The notes: a model not told the origin generated them from the sequence alone. Numbered from the stretch's first letter, positions 45,061 to 53,519 are shown. The stretch: 64,000 bases of DNA from Micromonospora olivasterospora (GCF_007830265.1 NZ_VLKE01000001.1:2790001-2854000), one strand, 5' to 3'. Made by a program: numbers and translations.

Positions 45061-46035
45061 TTAGGGGTTGAGGGTGAGGGGTCGGAAGGTGCGCGGCCCG
45101 TACAGCCGCTCCAGCACCTCGTCGAGTTCGCCGAGCAGCCGCCAGGCGTCGTCGGGTCGGGCCCTGAGGGTCGGTCGCGCGCAGCCGGCGGCGAAGGCGC
45201 GCAGCTCGCGCGGGGCGCGGTCGGCCATCAGCCAGGTCATGCAGCGGGCGGCCATCGTGAGGTCGGTGCCGGGGCCGCAGGGCCGCCGTGCGGGGACCTC
45301 CGGCGGGTACCAGTCCTCGTGGCCGGGGACCAGCGCCGGCACGGTGCCCCCGTCGACCGCCGAGAGGCACCAGTCGACCAGCACCACGCCGTGCGCGTCC
45401 GGCTCGATCAGGACGTGCCGGGGCAGCACCGCGCCGTGCACGACGCCGGCCCGGTGGGCCAGGCCGAGCGCCACCAGCAGCCGCCGCCACATCCAGGCCG
45501 CGTCGCGGGCGTCCAGCCCGTCCGGGTACGCCCGGCGCACCTCGTCCAGGCTGTGCAAGTTCGACGCGGCAGCCAGCACGTTGATCCGCCGCTCGGCACC
45601 CGTCGCGGCGTCCCGGTGCCGGAACGAGTCCACCAGCCGGGGCACGTACGGCAGGTGCCGCGGGTCGCCCCGCTCCTCGATGGTGCGCAGGGCGTGCGCC
45701 TCACGGGCCATCAGGTCGTTGTCGGCCGGATCGCGGGGCAGCTTGAGCAGCCGGTCCGCGCCCACGTCGTACAGGTCGGCCAGGTCGCCGACGTGGGCGA
45801 GCGGGCCGAGGCGGTAGCCGCCGAGGACGACGTCGCGGCCGGCCCGCCAGCGGGTGGTGACCCGGACGAACGCGTCGGTGGCGTCGGCGCGTACCCGATC
45901 GTCGACCGCGCCCAGCCGGTCGGGGTGCAGCGCCGCGACCAGCTCGCGGTAGCGGCGGGCCGGCGCGTCGGTGCCGAACAGGTCGGCGTCGGTGCGGGCC
46001 GCCGCGACCAGGCGGATGGCCTCGTCGGTCCTCAC
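45061..46035 (-). CDS. J-domain-like/protein pseudokinase fusion
   Basis: 324 aa. Residues about 24-62 (ARRYRELVAALHPDRLGAVDDRV...DAFVRVTTRW) look like a J domain with the HPD tripeptide at 37-39. Residues 73-300 have a protein-kinase fold with Lys98 (LLKLP) and Glu112 (REAHALR), but the catalytic loop is HGAVLPRHVLI (HRDLKPENIL expected) and the DFG is DWC. The catalytic Asp (Ala202), Lys and Asn are therefore replaced, so a pseudokinase is inferred. GTG 46035 overlaps the Nudix stop (GTGA), with GGAGGAG eight bases upstream. Possibly recruits Hsp70 to the vWA/PurA-like partners. Confidence 0.75.
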   Translation of the reverse strand: MRTDEAIRLVAAARTDADLFGTDAPARRYRELVAALHPDRLGAVDDRVRADATDAFVRVTTRWRAGRDVVLGGYRLGPLAHVGDLADLYDVGADRLLKLPRDPADNDLMAREAHALRTIEERGDPRHLPYVPRLVDSFRHRDAATGAERRINVLAAASNLHSLDEVRRAYPDGLDARDAAWMWRRLLVALGLAHRAGVVHGAVLPRHVLIEPDAHGVVLVDWCLSAVDGGTVPALVPGHEDWYPPEVPARRPCGPGTDLTMAARCMTWLMADRAPRELRAFAAGCARPTLRARPDDAWRLLGELDEVLERLYGPRTFRPLTLNP

Positions 46036-46784
46036 CGCACCGTCTCCTCCCGGGCGGGGCGCAGCAGCGCCGGGTGCAGCAGCCGGGCGTCGCCGGCCCG
46101 GTAGAGCTTCGCCCGGGGGCCGCCGCGCGCCCCGCCGCGCTCGGTGCTGGCGCCGGTGCTCTCCACGAAGCCCGGGACCGAGAGCACCTTGCGGTGGAAG
46201 TTGCCGGCGTGCAGCGGGTGCCCCCAGACCGTCTCGTAGACCTCGCGCAGCTCGGTGACGGTGAACTCGGCGTCGAGGAAGCGGGTGGCCAGCGGCGTGT
46301 ACTCCAGTTTGGAGCGGGCCCGCTCCAGCCCGTCGTCGATGATCCGGCCGTGGTCGAAGGCGAGCTGGCGGCTGCTCAGCGCGGTCACCGGCAGCCACGC
46401 GGCCTCGTCGGCGTCGCTGCCGGCGGCCGGGTCGGGCAGGTCGGGGGCGAACGCCAGGTGGGCGATCGAGACGATCCGCATCCGCGGATCCCGGTCGGGT
46501 GCGCCGTAGCTGGCGAGCTGTTCCAGGTGTACGCGGCGCAGCCCCTCGCCGCCGAGCCCGGTCTCCTCGGCCAGCTCGCGGCGGGCCGCGGCGGCCAGGT
46601 CCTCGTCGGGCCGGACGAAGCCGCCGGGCAGCGCCCAGTGCCCCGCGTACGGGGGCGCGCCCCGGCGGACGAGCAGCAGGTGCAGCGCACCCTCGCGGAT
46701 GGTCAGCGCGACCACGTCCACGGTGACGGCGACGGCCGGGTAGTCCCGCGGCTCGTACGCGGCCAGGAAGTCCTGCTCGTTCAC
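46032..46784 (-). CDS. Nudix hydrolase-winged helix protein (NrtR-like)
   Basis: 250 aa. Residues 15-150 form a Nudix fold with an intact box GGFVRPDEDLAAAARRELAEETGLG (GX5EX7REUXEEXGU). The C-terminal part (PLATRFLDAEFTVTELREVYETVWGHPLHAGNFHRKVLSVPGFVESTG) is the winged helix typical of NrtR regulators that sense ADP-ribose. Unlike NrtR proteins with degenerate boxes, this one keeps the catalytic Glu residues. First gene of the operon with an operator-like pair 27-53 bp upstream, so it probably controls its own operon. GTG 46784, GAGGG upstream. Confidence 0.87.
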   Translation of the reverse strand: MNEQDFLAAYEPRDYPAVAVTVDVVALTIREGALHLLLVRRGAPPYAGHWALPGGFVRPDEDLAAAARRELAEETGLGGEGLRRVHLEQLASYGAPDRDPRMRIVSIAHLAFAPDLPDPAAGSDADEAAWLPVTALSSRQLAFDHGRIIDDGLERARSKLEYTPLATRFLDAEFTVTELREVYETVWGHPLHAGNFHRKVLSVPGFVESTGASTERGGARGGPRAKLYRAGDARLLHPALLRPAREETVR

Positions 46785-46810
46785 GGTGTCGCCCTCACTC
46801 CGATGTAACT

Positions 46811-46837
46811 CTCAGCTTGAGAAGAACTCGATCTGAG
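46811..46837 (-). promoter_or_regulatory. Twin CTC-N5-GAG operator-like sites upstream of the Nudix operon
   Basis: CTCAGCTTGAG (46811-46821) and CTCGATCTGAG (46827-46837) repeat at a 16-bp period in a locally AT-rich patch (about 46800-46860). The first is flanked as TCTCA-N3-TGAGA. Tandem sites on one DNA face suit a dimeric winged-helix regulator. Confidence 0.6.
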
Positions 46838-46882
46838 AATAACTTAGCGCACGAAAGGGTGGACGCCAACCCCTGGCTCGTC

Positions 46883-48025
46883 TCAGCGCACGGCGCCCGC
46901 CAGGTGGGGGCGGCCCGACCGCGCGTCGTGCAGGGCGAACTCCCAGGACCCGCCCGTCCGCGCGGCGCTGAACGCCACCGTGGACGGCAGCCGCACCGGC
47001 AGCTTGAACGCCACGTCCACCGTGCACGCGTCCGGCAGCCGGTTCTCCAGCGCGGCCAGGCAGCGGGCCTTGCTCCACATCCCGTGCGCGATCGGGCGCG
47101 GGAAGCCGAACAGCCGTGCGCCCAGCCGGGACGTGTGGATCGGGTTGTGGTCGCCGGAGACCCGCGCGTAGTCCGTGCCGACCCGGGGCGTCGCCCGCCA
47201 CAGCGCGGACGCGGCCGGCGCCGGGGACCGTTCGCCCCGGTCGGGTCGCCCGCCGCCGGCCCCGCGCTCCTTCCTGAGGCACGTCGAGACGCCTCGCCAG
47301 ACCTCCTCGCCGCCGGCCGACGCGACCAGCACCACGTCGACCTGCCGGCCCCGGTCGTGCGGGCGCAGGTTCTCCGCGTACGCGCGAAAGTCCAGCGTCT
47401 CGCCGGCGTCCACCGGCCGGCGCACGGTGATCCGGTTGGCCACGTGCACCAGGCCGACCAGCGGCATCGGGAAATCCGGGGCCGCCATCAGGCGCAGCAT
47501 CAGCGGAAAGCCCATGACGTACGGATATGTCGCCGGCAACCGGTCGGTGATCCGGAAGCCGCAGACCCGGTCGTAGTCGGCCAGGTGCGCCCGGTCGACG
47601 GTCGCCCCGGCTACGGCCAGCTCGACCTCGGGCAGCGCGGCGGCGCGCCGGCGGCCGGCCCCGGGCAGCGCTCCCAGCACGGCCCGGCGGTAGAGCGGGC
47701 CGGCCGAGGGCAGCCGCGGCAGTTCCACCACCTCCCGGCCGGCCGGCGTGCCCGCCCCCGGCGCCTCGGCGCGGCTCGACAGGTCCCGCGTCGCGTCCGC
47801 GGCGTACGCCGACAGGTCCCGCGTCGCGTCCGCGGCGTACGCCGACAGGTCCCGCGTCGCGTCCTGGGCGTACCTGGACAGGTCCTGGTTGCCGGCGGCG
47901 GCCAGGTCGTACGGGTCCGGACCGGTGGCCCGGACGGCGGCCAGGTCCCGCTCCGGGATGATCTGGGTCGGCCCGTCGATCAGCTCGTGCACCGACAGGT
48001 CGTCGTCGTCTTTCCTGGCCATCAT
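46883..48025 (-). CDS. MaoC-family 3-hydroxyacyl dehydratase (HtdX-like)
   Basis: 380 aa. C-terminal hot-dog domain with the hydratase motif YARVSGDHNPIHTSRLGARLFGFPRPIAHGMWSKA (catalytic Asp and His). A double hot-dog N-half (ADYDRVCGFRITDRLPATYPYVMGFPLMLRLM) follows an N-terminal disordered part with three 11-residue repeats (AYAADATRDLS). Dehydrates 3-hydroxyacyl thioesters. ATGA overlap with the FabG4-like gene upstream. Gene order htdX-fabG4 with divergent fadA2 matches Rv0241c-Rv0242c-Rv0243 in M. tuberculosis, from memory. Confidence 0.88.
   Translation of the reverse strand: MMARKDDDDLSVHELIDGPTQIIPERDLAAVRATGPDPYDLAAAGNQDLSRYAQDATRDLSAYAADATRDLSAYAADATRDLSSRAEAPGAGTPAGREVVELPRLPSAGPLYRRAVLGALPGAGRRRAAALPEVELAVAGATVDRAHLADYDRVCGFRITDRLPATYPYVMGFPLMLRLMAAPDFPMPLVGLVHVANRITVRRPVDAGETLDFRAYAENLRPHDRGRQVDVVLVASAGGEEVWRGVSTCLRKERGAGGGRPDRGERSPAPAASALWRATPRVGTDYARVSGDHNPIHTSRLGARLFGFPRPIAHGMWSKARCLAALENRLPDACTVDVAFKLPVRLPSTVAFSAARTGGSWEFALHDARSGRPHLAGAVR
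47778..47876 (-). repeat. Three tandem 33-bp repeats in the htdX-like gene
   Basis: Units 47778-47810, 47811-47843 and 47844-47876; the first two are identical, the third diverges at its end. They encode the 11-residue AYAADATRDLS repeat. Confidence 0.9.
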
Positions 48026-49380
48026 GCCCCCAGCAGACTCTGGCCGCACACGCGGACGATGTTGCCGCTGACCGCGGCGCTGGCTGGCCAGGCGAGCCAG
48101 CCGATGGTCTCGCCGACATCCACCGGCAGGCCGCCCTGCGCCACGCTGTTCATCCGGCGGCCCGCCTCGCGCAGCATCAGTGGCATGCGGGCGGTCAGCC
48201 GGGTCTCGATGAATCCCGGCGCGACCGCGTTGACGCTGATCCCGCGCTCGCGCAGCACCGGGGCCAGCGACTGCACCAGGCCGATCACGCCCGCCTTGGA
48301 CGTGGCGTAGTTGGTCTGCCCCCGGTTGCCGGCGATCCCCGCGATCGAGGAGACCGAGACGATCCGCCCGCCGGACGGAATCAGCCCGCGCTCCAGCAGC
48401 ACGTCGTTGATCCGCTCCTGACTGGACAGGTTGACGTCGAGGACGGAATCCCACCGGTCGGCGTCCATTCGGCCGAGGGTCCTGTCCCGGGTGATGCCGG
48501 CGTTGTGCACGACCGCGTCGACCCGGCCGTGCCGGCCCGCCAGGTGGTCGGCGAGCCGCGTCGGGGCGTCCGGGGCGGTCAGGTCGAGCTGCACGGCCGT
48601 CCCGGCGATCTCGTTCGCCACGGCGGCCAGCGCGTCCCCGGCGGCGGGGACGTCCAGCGCCACCACCCGGGCGCCGTCGCGGGCGAGCACCCGGGCCAGC
48701 GCCGCGCCGATGCCCCGGGCCGCCCCGGTGACCAGGACGACCTGCCCGTCCAGCGGGCGGTCCCAGTCGGCCGGCGGCTCGGCCGCGCCGGCGCCGACGC
48801 GGATCACCTGGCCGGAGACGTACGCGGAGCGGCCGGAGAGCAGGAAGCGCAGGGTGGCCTCCAGGCTCGTCGTCGTGCCGGCGTCGGCGTTCGGCGTGAC
48901 GTGGACGAGTTGGGCGGTGACGCCCCGGCCGAACTCCTTGCCGATGCTGCGGGTCAGCCCCTCACACGCCCGCTGGGCGGTGGCCTCGCGGGGCGTGCCG
49001 CACTCCTCGGGCGGGGTGCCCAGCACGATCACCCGGCCGCTGGGCAGCACCGAGCGGGCCTGCGGGTGGAAGAAGTCGTAGAGCTGGCGCAGGCCGGTGG
49101 AGTCGGTGATGCCGGTGGCGTCGTACACCAGGGCGGCGTACCGGGCGGTGGCGTCGGTGGCGGCCGCCGGGTCGCGCAGCTCGACCCCGGCGAACGTGAG
49201 GATCTTGGTGACCGGCGCCGCGAGCCGGCCGTCGCCGGCCGCGCCGAGCAGCACCGGCCCGGTGACCAGCGGGTCGCCCGGGCTGTGCCGGCGCAGACGG
49301 GGTGGGTCGGGCAGCCCGAGGCGCTTGACCAGCGCGCGGCCGGCCCCCGATCGGACGAAGCTCGCGTACCTGTCGGTCAT
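48022..49380 (-). CDS. fabG4: High-molecular-weight 3-oxoacyl-ACP/CoA reductase (FabG4-like)
   Basis: 452 aa. The N-terminal 210 residues form the extra flavodoxin-like domain found only in HMwFabG; the C-terminal SDR domain has VTGAARGIGAALARVLA, NAGITRDRTLGRM, VSSIAGIAGNRGQTNYATSKAG and VNAVAPGFIETRLT. Reduces 3-oxoacyl thioesters with NADH. Start ATG 49380 is just six bases after a -10-like TAGGCT overlapping the palindrome, suggesting a leaderless transcript. Confidence 0.92.
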   Translation of the reverse strand: MTDRYASFVRSGAGRALVKRLGLPDPPRLRRHSPGDPLVTGPVLLGAAGDGRLAAPVTKILTFAGVELRDPAAATDATARYAALVYDATGITDSTGLRQLYDFFHPQARSVLPSGRVIVLGTPPEECGTPREATAQRACEGLTRSIGKEFGRGVTAQLVHVTPNADAGTTTSLEATLRFLLSGRSAYVSGQVIRVGAGAAEPPADWDRPLDGQVVLVTGAARGIGAALARVLARDGARVVALDVPAAGDALAAVANEIAGTAVQLDLTAPDAPTRLADHLAGRHGRVDAVVHNAGITRDRTLGRMDADRWDSVLDVNLSSQERINDVLLERGLIPSGGRIVSVSSIAGIAGNRGQTNYATSKAGVIGLVQSLAPVLRERGISVNAVAPGFIETRLTARMPLMLREAGRRMNSVAQGGLPVDVGETIGWLAWPASAAVSGNIVRVCGQSLLGA

Positions 49381-49388
49381 AGGCGTAG

Positions 49389-49404
49389 CCTACTGGCCAG
49401 TAGG
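49389..49404. promoter_or_regulatory. Perfect 16-bp palindrome between divergent fabG4 and fadA2 genes
   Basis: CCTACTGGCCAGTAGG. -10-like boxes TAGGCT (minus strand) and TAGGTT (plus strand, 49401-49406) overlap its ends, so a bound repressor would block both promoters. TetR-type operator by form; the regulator is not identified. Confidence 0.75.
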
Positions 49405-49438
49405 TTGTGGGCAAGTCCTGAAATTTGGAGGCGGGATC

Positions 49439-50731
49439 GTGCAGAGCATCCGGCGGGTGGCGGTCATCGGCGGCAACCGCATCCCCTTCGCCCGGTCCAA
49501 CTCCCGGTACGCCAGCGCGTCCAACGCGGACATGCTCGGCGCGGCGCTGGAGGGGCTCGTCGCCCGGTTCGGGCTGGCCGGGCAGCGGGTCGGCGAGGTG
49601 GTCGCCGGCGCGGTGCTCAAGCACTCCCGCGACTTCAACCTGACCCGCGAGGTCGTGCTCGGCTCGAAGCTCGACCCGCGCACCCCGGCGTACGACATCC
49701 AGCAGGCGTGCGGCACGGGCCTTGAGGCGGCGATCGTGGTCGCCAACAAGATCGCCCTCGGCCAACTGGAGGTGGGCATCGCGGGCGGCGTCGACACCAC
49801 CTCCGACGCGCCGCTGGCGATCAACGAGGACATGCGCCGCACCCTGCTCCGGATCAACTCCGCCCGCACGTTGGGCGGGCGGCTGAAGGCCGCGACGAAG
49901 CTGCGCCCGTCGCAGCCGTTCCGGCCGGAGATCCCGCGCAACGCGGAGCCGCGTACCGGGCTGTCGATGGGCGAGCATGCCGCCCGCACGGCCCTGCGCT
50001 GGAACGTCGACCGGCAGAGCCAGGACGAGTTGGCGCTGCGCTCCCACCAGCGGCTCGCCGCCGCGTACGAGCGCGGCTTCTTCGACGATCTGCTGACGCC
50101 GTACCTGGGGCTGACCCGGGACCAGAACCTCCGTCCGGACACCAGCCTGGACAAGCTGGCCTCGCTGAAGCCGGTCTTCGGCCACCGGGGTCCCGACGCC
50201 GAGCGCGCCACCATGACCGCCGGCAACTCCTCGCCGCTCACCGACGGGGCGTCGACCGTGCTGCTCGCCTCCGAGGAGTGGGCGGCCGAGCACAGCCTGC
50301 CCGTGCTGGCCTTCCTCACCTGGTGCGAGACCGCGGCCGTCGACTTCGTGCACGGCGACGACGGTCTTCTCATGGCCCCCGCGTACGCCGTGCCCCGGAT
50401 GCTGGCCCGGGCCGGGCTGACGCTGCAGGACTTCGACTTCTACGAGATCCACGAGGCGTTCGCCTCCCAGGTGCTGGCCACCCTGGCCGCCTGGGAGTCG
50501 CCGGAGTTCGGCAAGGACCGGCTCGGCCTGGACGGCCCGCTCGGTGCGATCGACCGGGACCGGCTCAACGTGAACGGCTCGTCGCTGGCCGCCGGGCACC
50601 CGTTCGCCGCGACCGGCGGGCGGATCGTGGCGACCCTGGCCAAGCTGCTCGCCGAGAGGGGGAGCGGGCGCGGCCTGATCTCCATCTGCGCGGCCGGCGG
50701 CCAGGGCGTGACCGCGATCCTCGAGCGCTGA
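49439..50731 (+). CDS. fadA2: Acetyl-CoA C-acyltransferase (thiolase, FadA2-like)
   Basis: 430 aa. Thiolase signatures: IQQACGTGLEAAIVVANK (nucleophilic Cys), INVNGSSLAAGHPFAATGGR (the catalytic His) and SICAAGGQGVTAILER (second Cys). Performs the last step of beta-oxidation or the reverse condensation. GTG 49439 with GGAGG seven bases upstream. Divergent from and probably co-regulated with the fabG4-htdX pair; together they supply three of the four steps of a beta-oxidation or reverse cycle, the dehydrogenase perhaps being the one at 40447. Confidence 0.93.
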   Translation: MQSIRRVAVIGGNRIPFARSNSRYASASNADMLGAALEGLVARFGLAGQRVGEVVAGAVLKHSRDFNLTREVVLGSKLDPRTPAYDIQQACGTGLEAAIVVANKIALGQLEVGIAGGVDTTSDAPLAINEDMRRTLLRINSARTLGGRLKAATKLRPSQPFRPEIPRNAEPRTGLSMGEHAARTALRWNVDRQSQDELALRSHQRLAAAYERGFFDDLLTPYLGLTRDQNLRPDTSLDKLASLKPVFGHRGPDAERATMTAGNSSPLTDGASTVLLASEEWAAEHSLPVLAFLTWCETAAVDFVHGDDGLLMAPAYAVPRMLARAGLTLQDFDFYEIHEAFASQVLATLAAWESPEFGKDRLGLDGPLGAIDRDRLNVNGSSLAAGHPFAATGGRIVATLAKLLAERGSGRGLISICAAGGQGVTAILER

Positions 50732-50830
50732 GGCTCTGGCAACCGGACGCTCCGCCGTTCCGGTAACAAATCGGACAATCACTCACATTGGGGGGCCGGT
50801 CAGTTCCGGATAGGGTCCAGCCTGCGCGGC

Positions 50831-50864
50831 GCGCTCGGGGCCGCCGCGCGGCGGCCCCGAGCGC
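50831..50864. terminator. Bidirectional terminator
   Basis: Perfect 15-bp stem (50831-50845 with 50850-50864) and 4-nt loop between the convergent thiolase and SDR genes. Confidence 0.8.
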
Positions 50865-50871
50865 CCCCGGG

Positions 50872-51612
50872 TCAGGCGGTGGAGCCGCCGTCGACGGCGA
50901 ACGACGCGCCGCTGATGTGCCGCCCGCCCTCGCCCACCAGGTGGCTGATCGTCGCCGCGACGTCGTCCGGCGTGCCGTACCGGCCGAGCGCGATGTGCGC
51001 CCGCTGCGCGTCGGCGTACGCGCCGTCCGCCGGGTTCATGTCGGTGTCGGTGGAGCCGGGGAGCACCACGTTGACGGTGATCCCGCGTGGGCCGAGCTCG
51101 CGGGCGAGTGCCCTGGTCAGGCCGTTGACCGCGATCTTGGTCATGGCGTAGACGCTCACCCCCGGGTCCGGGACGCGGCTGGCGAAGCTGCTGCCGATGT
51201 TGACGATCCGGCCGCCGTCGCGCATGTGGCGTACCGCCGCCTGGGTCGCCAGGAACACCCCGCGTACGTGTACGGCGATGGCCCGGTCGAGGTCGTCGAG
51301 GCTGACGGTCTCGATCGGCCCGGCCGAGAACACCCCGGCGTTGTTGACCAGGATGTCCAGCCGCCCCAGCTCGGCGACCGTCCGGTCCACCGCCTCGACC
51401 ACCGCCGTCGCGTCGGCGCTGTCGGCCTGGACCGCCAGGCCGGTGCGGCCGTACGACTCGATGTCGGCGACGACGGACTTCGCACTGTGCTCGGCCTCGC
51501 GGTAGGTGATCGCGACGTGCGCACCGTCCTCGGCCAGCCGGCGGGCGACGGCGGCACCGATACCGCGGCTACCGCCGGTCACCAGGGCGACCTTGCCGGT
51601 AAGTCTGGACAC
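50872..51612 (-). CDS. SDR family oxidoreductase (3-oxoacyl-ACP reductase-like)
   Basis: 246 aa, classical SDR. VTGGSRGIGAAVARRLA, NNAGVFSAG, NIGSSFAS and the YAMTK active-site motif, with VDGGST at the end. NAD(P)H-dependent; the THR-type coenzyme loop (ITYREAEHSAKSVVADIES) suggests NADPH. GTG at 51612 follows a weak GAAGAAG. Substrate unknown; no cluster partner. Confidence 0.88.
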   Translation of the reverse strand: MSRLTGKVALVTGGSRGIGAAVARRLAEDGAHVAITYREAEHSAKSVVADIESYGRTGLAVQADSADATAVVEAVDRTVAELGRLDILVNNAGVFSAGPIETVSLDDLDRAIAVHVRGVFLATQAAVRHMRDGGRIVNIGSSFASRVPDPGVSVYAMTKIAVNGLTRALARELGPRGITVNVVLPGSTDTDMNPADGAYADAQRAHIALGRYGTPDDVAATISHLVGEGGRHISGASFAVDGGSTA

Positions 51613-51741
51613 TCTTCTTCCATTCCCATCAGTCGACGCAGTAAGAAAGATCACCCTATCCAGCAGCGTTGCCGGCCGTTTCTACCGTGGACGCCAGCCC
51701 GCGCGGGCCCCACCGGCGGCGGCACCCGCGAGCAAGTGGCG

Positions 51742-51948
51742 ATGTCTCGTCAAGCCCTGCTCCGTACCACCGTCGTCGCCCTGGCCGTCGTGCTGGTGGC
51801 CAGCCGCTGCGGCGGGTCCGGCGGCAAGAAGTCCAGGAAGTCCGGCGCGAAGACCTCGGCGGCCGAGGGCTCCGACTACGTCGGGAAGTCGACCGTCGGC
51901 GGCACGACCGGCTCCGGCCGGGCCGCCATGTCGCCGACATGGCGGTAA
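51742..51948 (+). CDS. Small lipoprotein-like peptide
   Basis: 68 aa. MSRQALLRTTVVALAVVLVA leads to a lipobox-like ASRC followed by GGSGGKKSRKSGAKTSAAEG, a basic Gly/Lys/Ser linker, and a short end. The final residues GRAAMSPTWR and the TAA come from palindrome family 2 (51927-51997), so the original C-terminus was probably replaced. No ribosome site better than a distant GCGAG. Function unknown. Confidence 0.5.
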   Translation: MSRQALLRTTVVALAVVLVASRCGGSGGKKSRKSGAKTSAAEGSDYVGKSTVGGTTGSGRAAMSPTWR

Positions 51949-51997
51949 CCACGCGGGGTGGATACCGCCATGGCGCCGACATGGAGTGGATCAACCC
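51927..51997. repeat. Dispersed palindrome family 2, copy 1
   Basis: Inverted arms built on CCATGTCG(G)CG and CGGTA(A/T)CC, plus an AGTGGATCAACCC flank. Reverse-complemented it aligns with the copy at 59960-60024, including the TTGATC-x-ACTCCAT flank. Confidence 0.75.
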
Positions 51998-52042
51998 AGG
52001 GCTGGTGGGGCCGTGACCGGCGCGTACGGGAGAATGAGCTGC

Positions 52043-53467
52043 GTGACGACGATCCCGAACGTGCTCGCCCACCGCTACGCCTCACCCGAGCTGGCCGCCC
52101 TCTGGTCGCCAGAGGAGAAGGTACGGATGGAGCGGCGACTCTGGCTCGCCGTCCTCCGCGCCCAGCGGGACCTGGGCGTCGCGGTGCCGGACGGCGTGGT
52201 CGAGGCGTACGAGCGGGTGCTCGACGATGTCGACCTGGCCTCGATCGCCGAGCGTGAGCGGGTCACCCGGCACGACGTGAAGGCCCGAATCGAGGAGTTC
52301 AGCGCGCTCGCCGGGCACGAGCACGTGCACAAGGGGATGACCTCCCGCGACCTCACCGAGAACGTCGAGCAGCTCCAGGTGCGCCGGTCGCTGGAGCTGA
52401 TCCGGGACCGGGTCGTCGCCGCGCTGGCCCGGCTGGCCTGGCTCGCGCACGAGCACTCCGGCCTGGTGCTGACGGGCCGCTCGCACAACGTCGCCGCGCA
52501 GGCCACCACGCTGGGCAAGCGCTTCGCCTCCGCCGCCGAGGAGCTGCTGATCGCGTACGAGCGGCTGGAGGACCTGATCGACTGGTACCCGCTGCGCGGG
52601 ATCAAGGGCCCGGTGGGTACGGCGGCCGACCAGCTCGACCTGTTCGACGGCGACGCCGGCAGGGTCGCCGAGCTGGAGCGCCGGGTGGCCGAGCACCTCG
52701 GCTTCCGCCGGGTGCTGGACAGCGTCGGCCAGGTCTACCCGCGCTCGATCGACCTGGCGGTGCTCTCCGCGCTGGCCCAGGTCGCCGCCGCGCCGTCGTC
52801 GCTGGCCACCACGATCCGGCTGATGGTCGGCCAGGAGCTGGTCACCGAGGGGTTCAAGCCCGGCCAGGTGGGCTCCAGCGCGATGCCGCACAAGATGAAC
52901 ACCCGGTCCAGCGAGCGGGTGAACGGCTTCGCGGTGATCATCCGAGGCTACCTGTCGATGGTCGGCGAGCTGGCCGGCGACCAGTGGAACGAGGGGGACG
53001 TCTCCTGCTCGGTGGTCCGCCGGGTCGCACTGCCGGACGCGTTCTTCGCCGCCGACGGGCTGTTCCAGACGTTCCTCACGGTGCTGGACGAGTTCGGGGC
53101 GTACCCGGCGGTGATCAACCGGGAGCTGGAGCGCTTCCTGCCCTTCCTCGCCACCACGAAGATCCTGGTCGCGGCCGTGCGCCGGGGCGTCGGCCGGGAG
53201 GTCGCGCACGAGGCGATCAAGGAGCACGCGGTCGCGGTGGCGCTGGCCATGCGCGAGCGCGGCACCGCCGAGAACGACCTCTTCGACCGCCTCGCCGCCG
53301 ACTCCCGGCTGGGCCTGACCAGGGCGGAGATCGAGGACTTGGTCGCCGACCGGAGCGCGTTCGCCGGCGCGGCGGCAGCCCAGGTCGACGCGGTCACGAA
53401 ACGCATCACGGACGTGGTCACCCGCCACCCGGAGGCGGCCACCTACTCCCCACCCCCCATCCTCTGA
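52043..53467 (+). CDS. purB: Adenylosuccinate lyase
   Basis: 474 aa. HEHVHKGMTSRDLTENVEQL (substrate His region), TGRSHNVAAQATTLGKRFA and the fumarase/ASL signature GSSAMPHKMNTRSSERVNGF. Acts twice in purine synthesis, releasing fumarate from SAICAR and adenylosuccinate. GTG 52043 (VTTIPNVLAHRYASPEL) fits the family start better than the ATG at 52034. Followed by palindrome family 1 copy 4. Confidence 0.96.
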   Translation: MTTIPNVLAHRYASPELAALWSPEEKVRMERRLWLAVLRAQRDLGVAVPDGVVEAYERVLDDVDLASIAERERVTRHDVKARIEEFSALAGHEHVHKGMTSRDLTENVEQLQVRRSLELIRDRVVAALARLAWLAHEHSGLVLTGRSHNVAAQATTLGKRFASAAEELLIAYERLEDLIDWYPLRGIKGPVGTAADQLDLFDGDAGRVAELERRVAEHLGFRRVLDSVGQVYPRSIDLAVLSALAQVAAAPSSLATTIRLMVGQELVTEGFKPGQVGSSAMPHKMNTRSSERVNGFAVIIRGYLSMVGELAGDQWNEGDVSCSVVRRVALPDAFFAADGLFQTFLTVLDEFGAYPAVINRELERFLPFLATTKILVAAVRRGVGREVAHEAIKEHAVAVALAMRERGTAENDLFDRLAADSRLGLTRAEIEDLVADRSAFAGAAAAQVDAVTKRITDVVTRHPEAATYSPPPIL

Positions 53468-53519
53468 TTGCCCCACCCGGCCCCGCCGGCCCCACCGGCC
53501 CGGCGGGTTTCGCCTCGGC

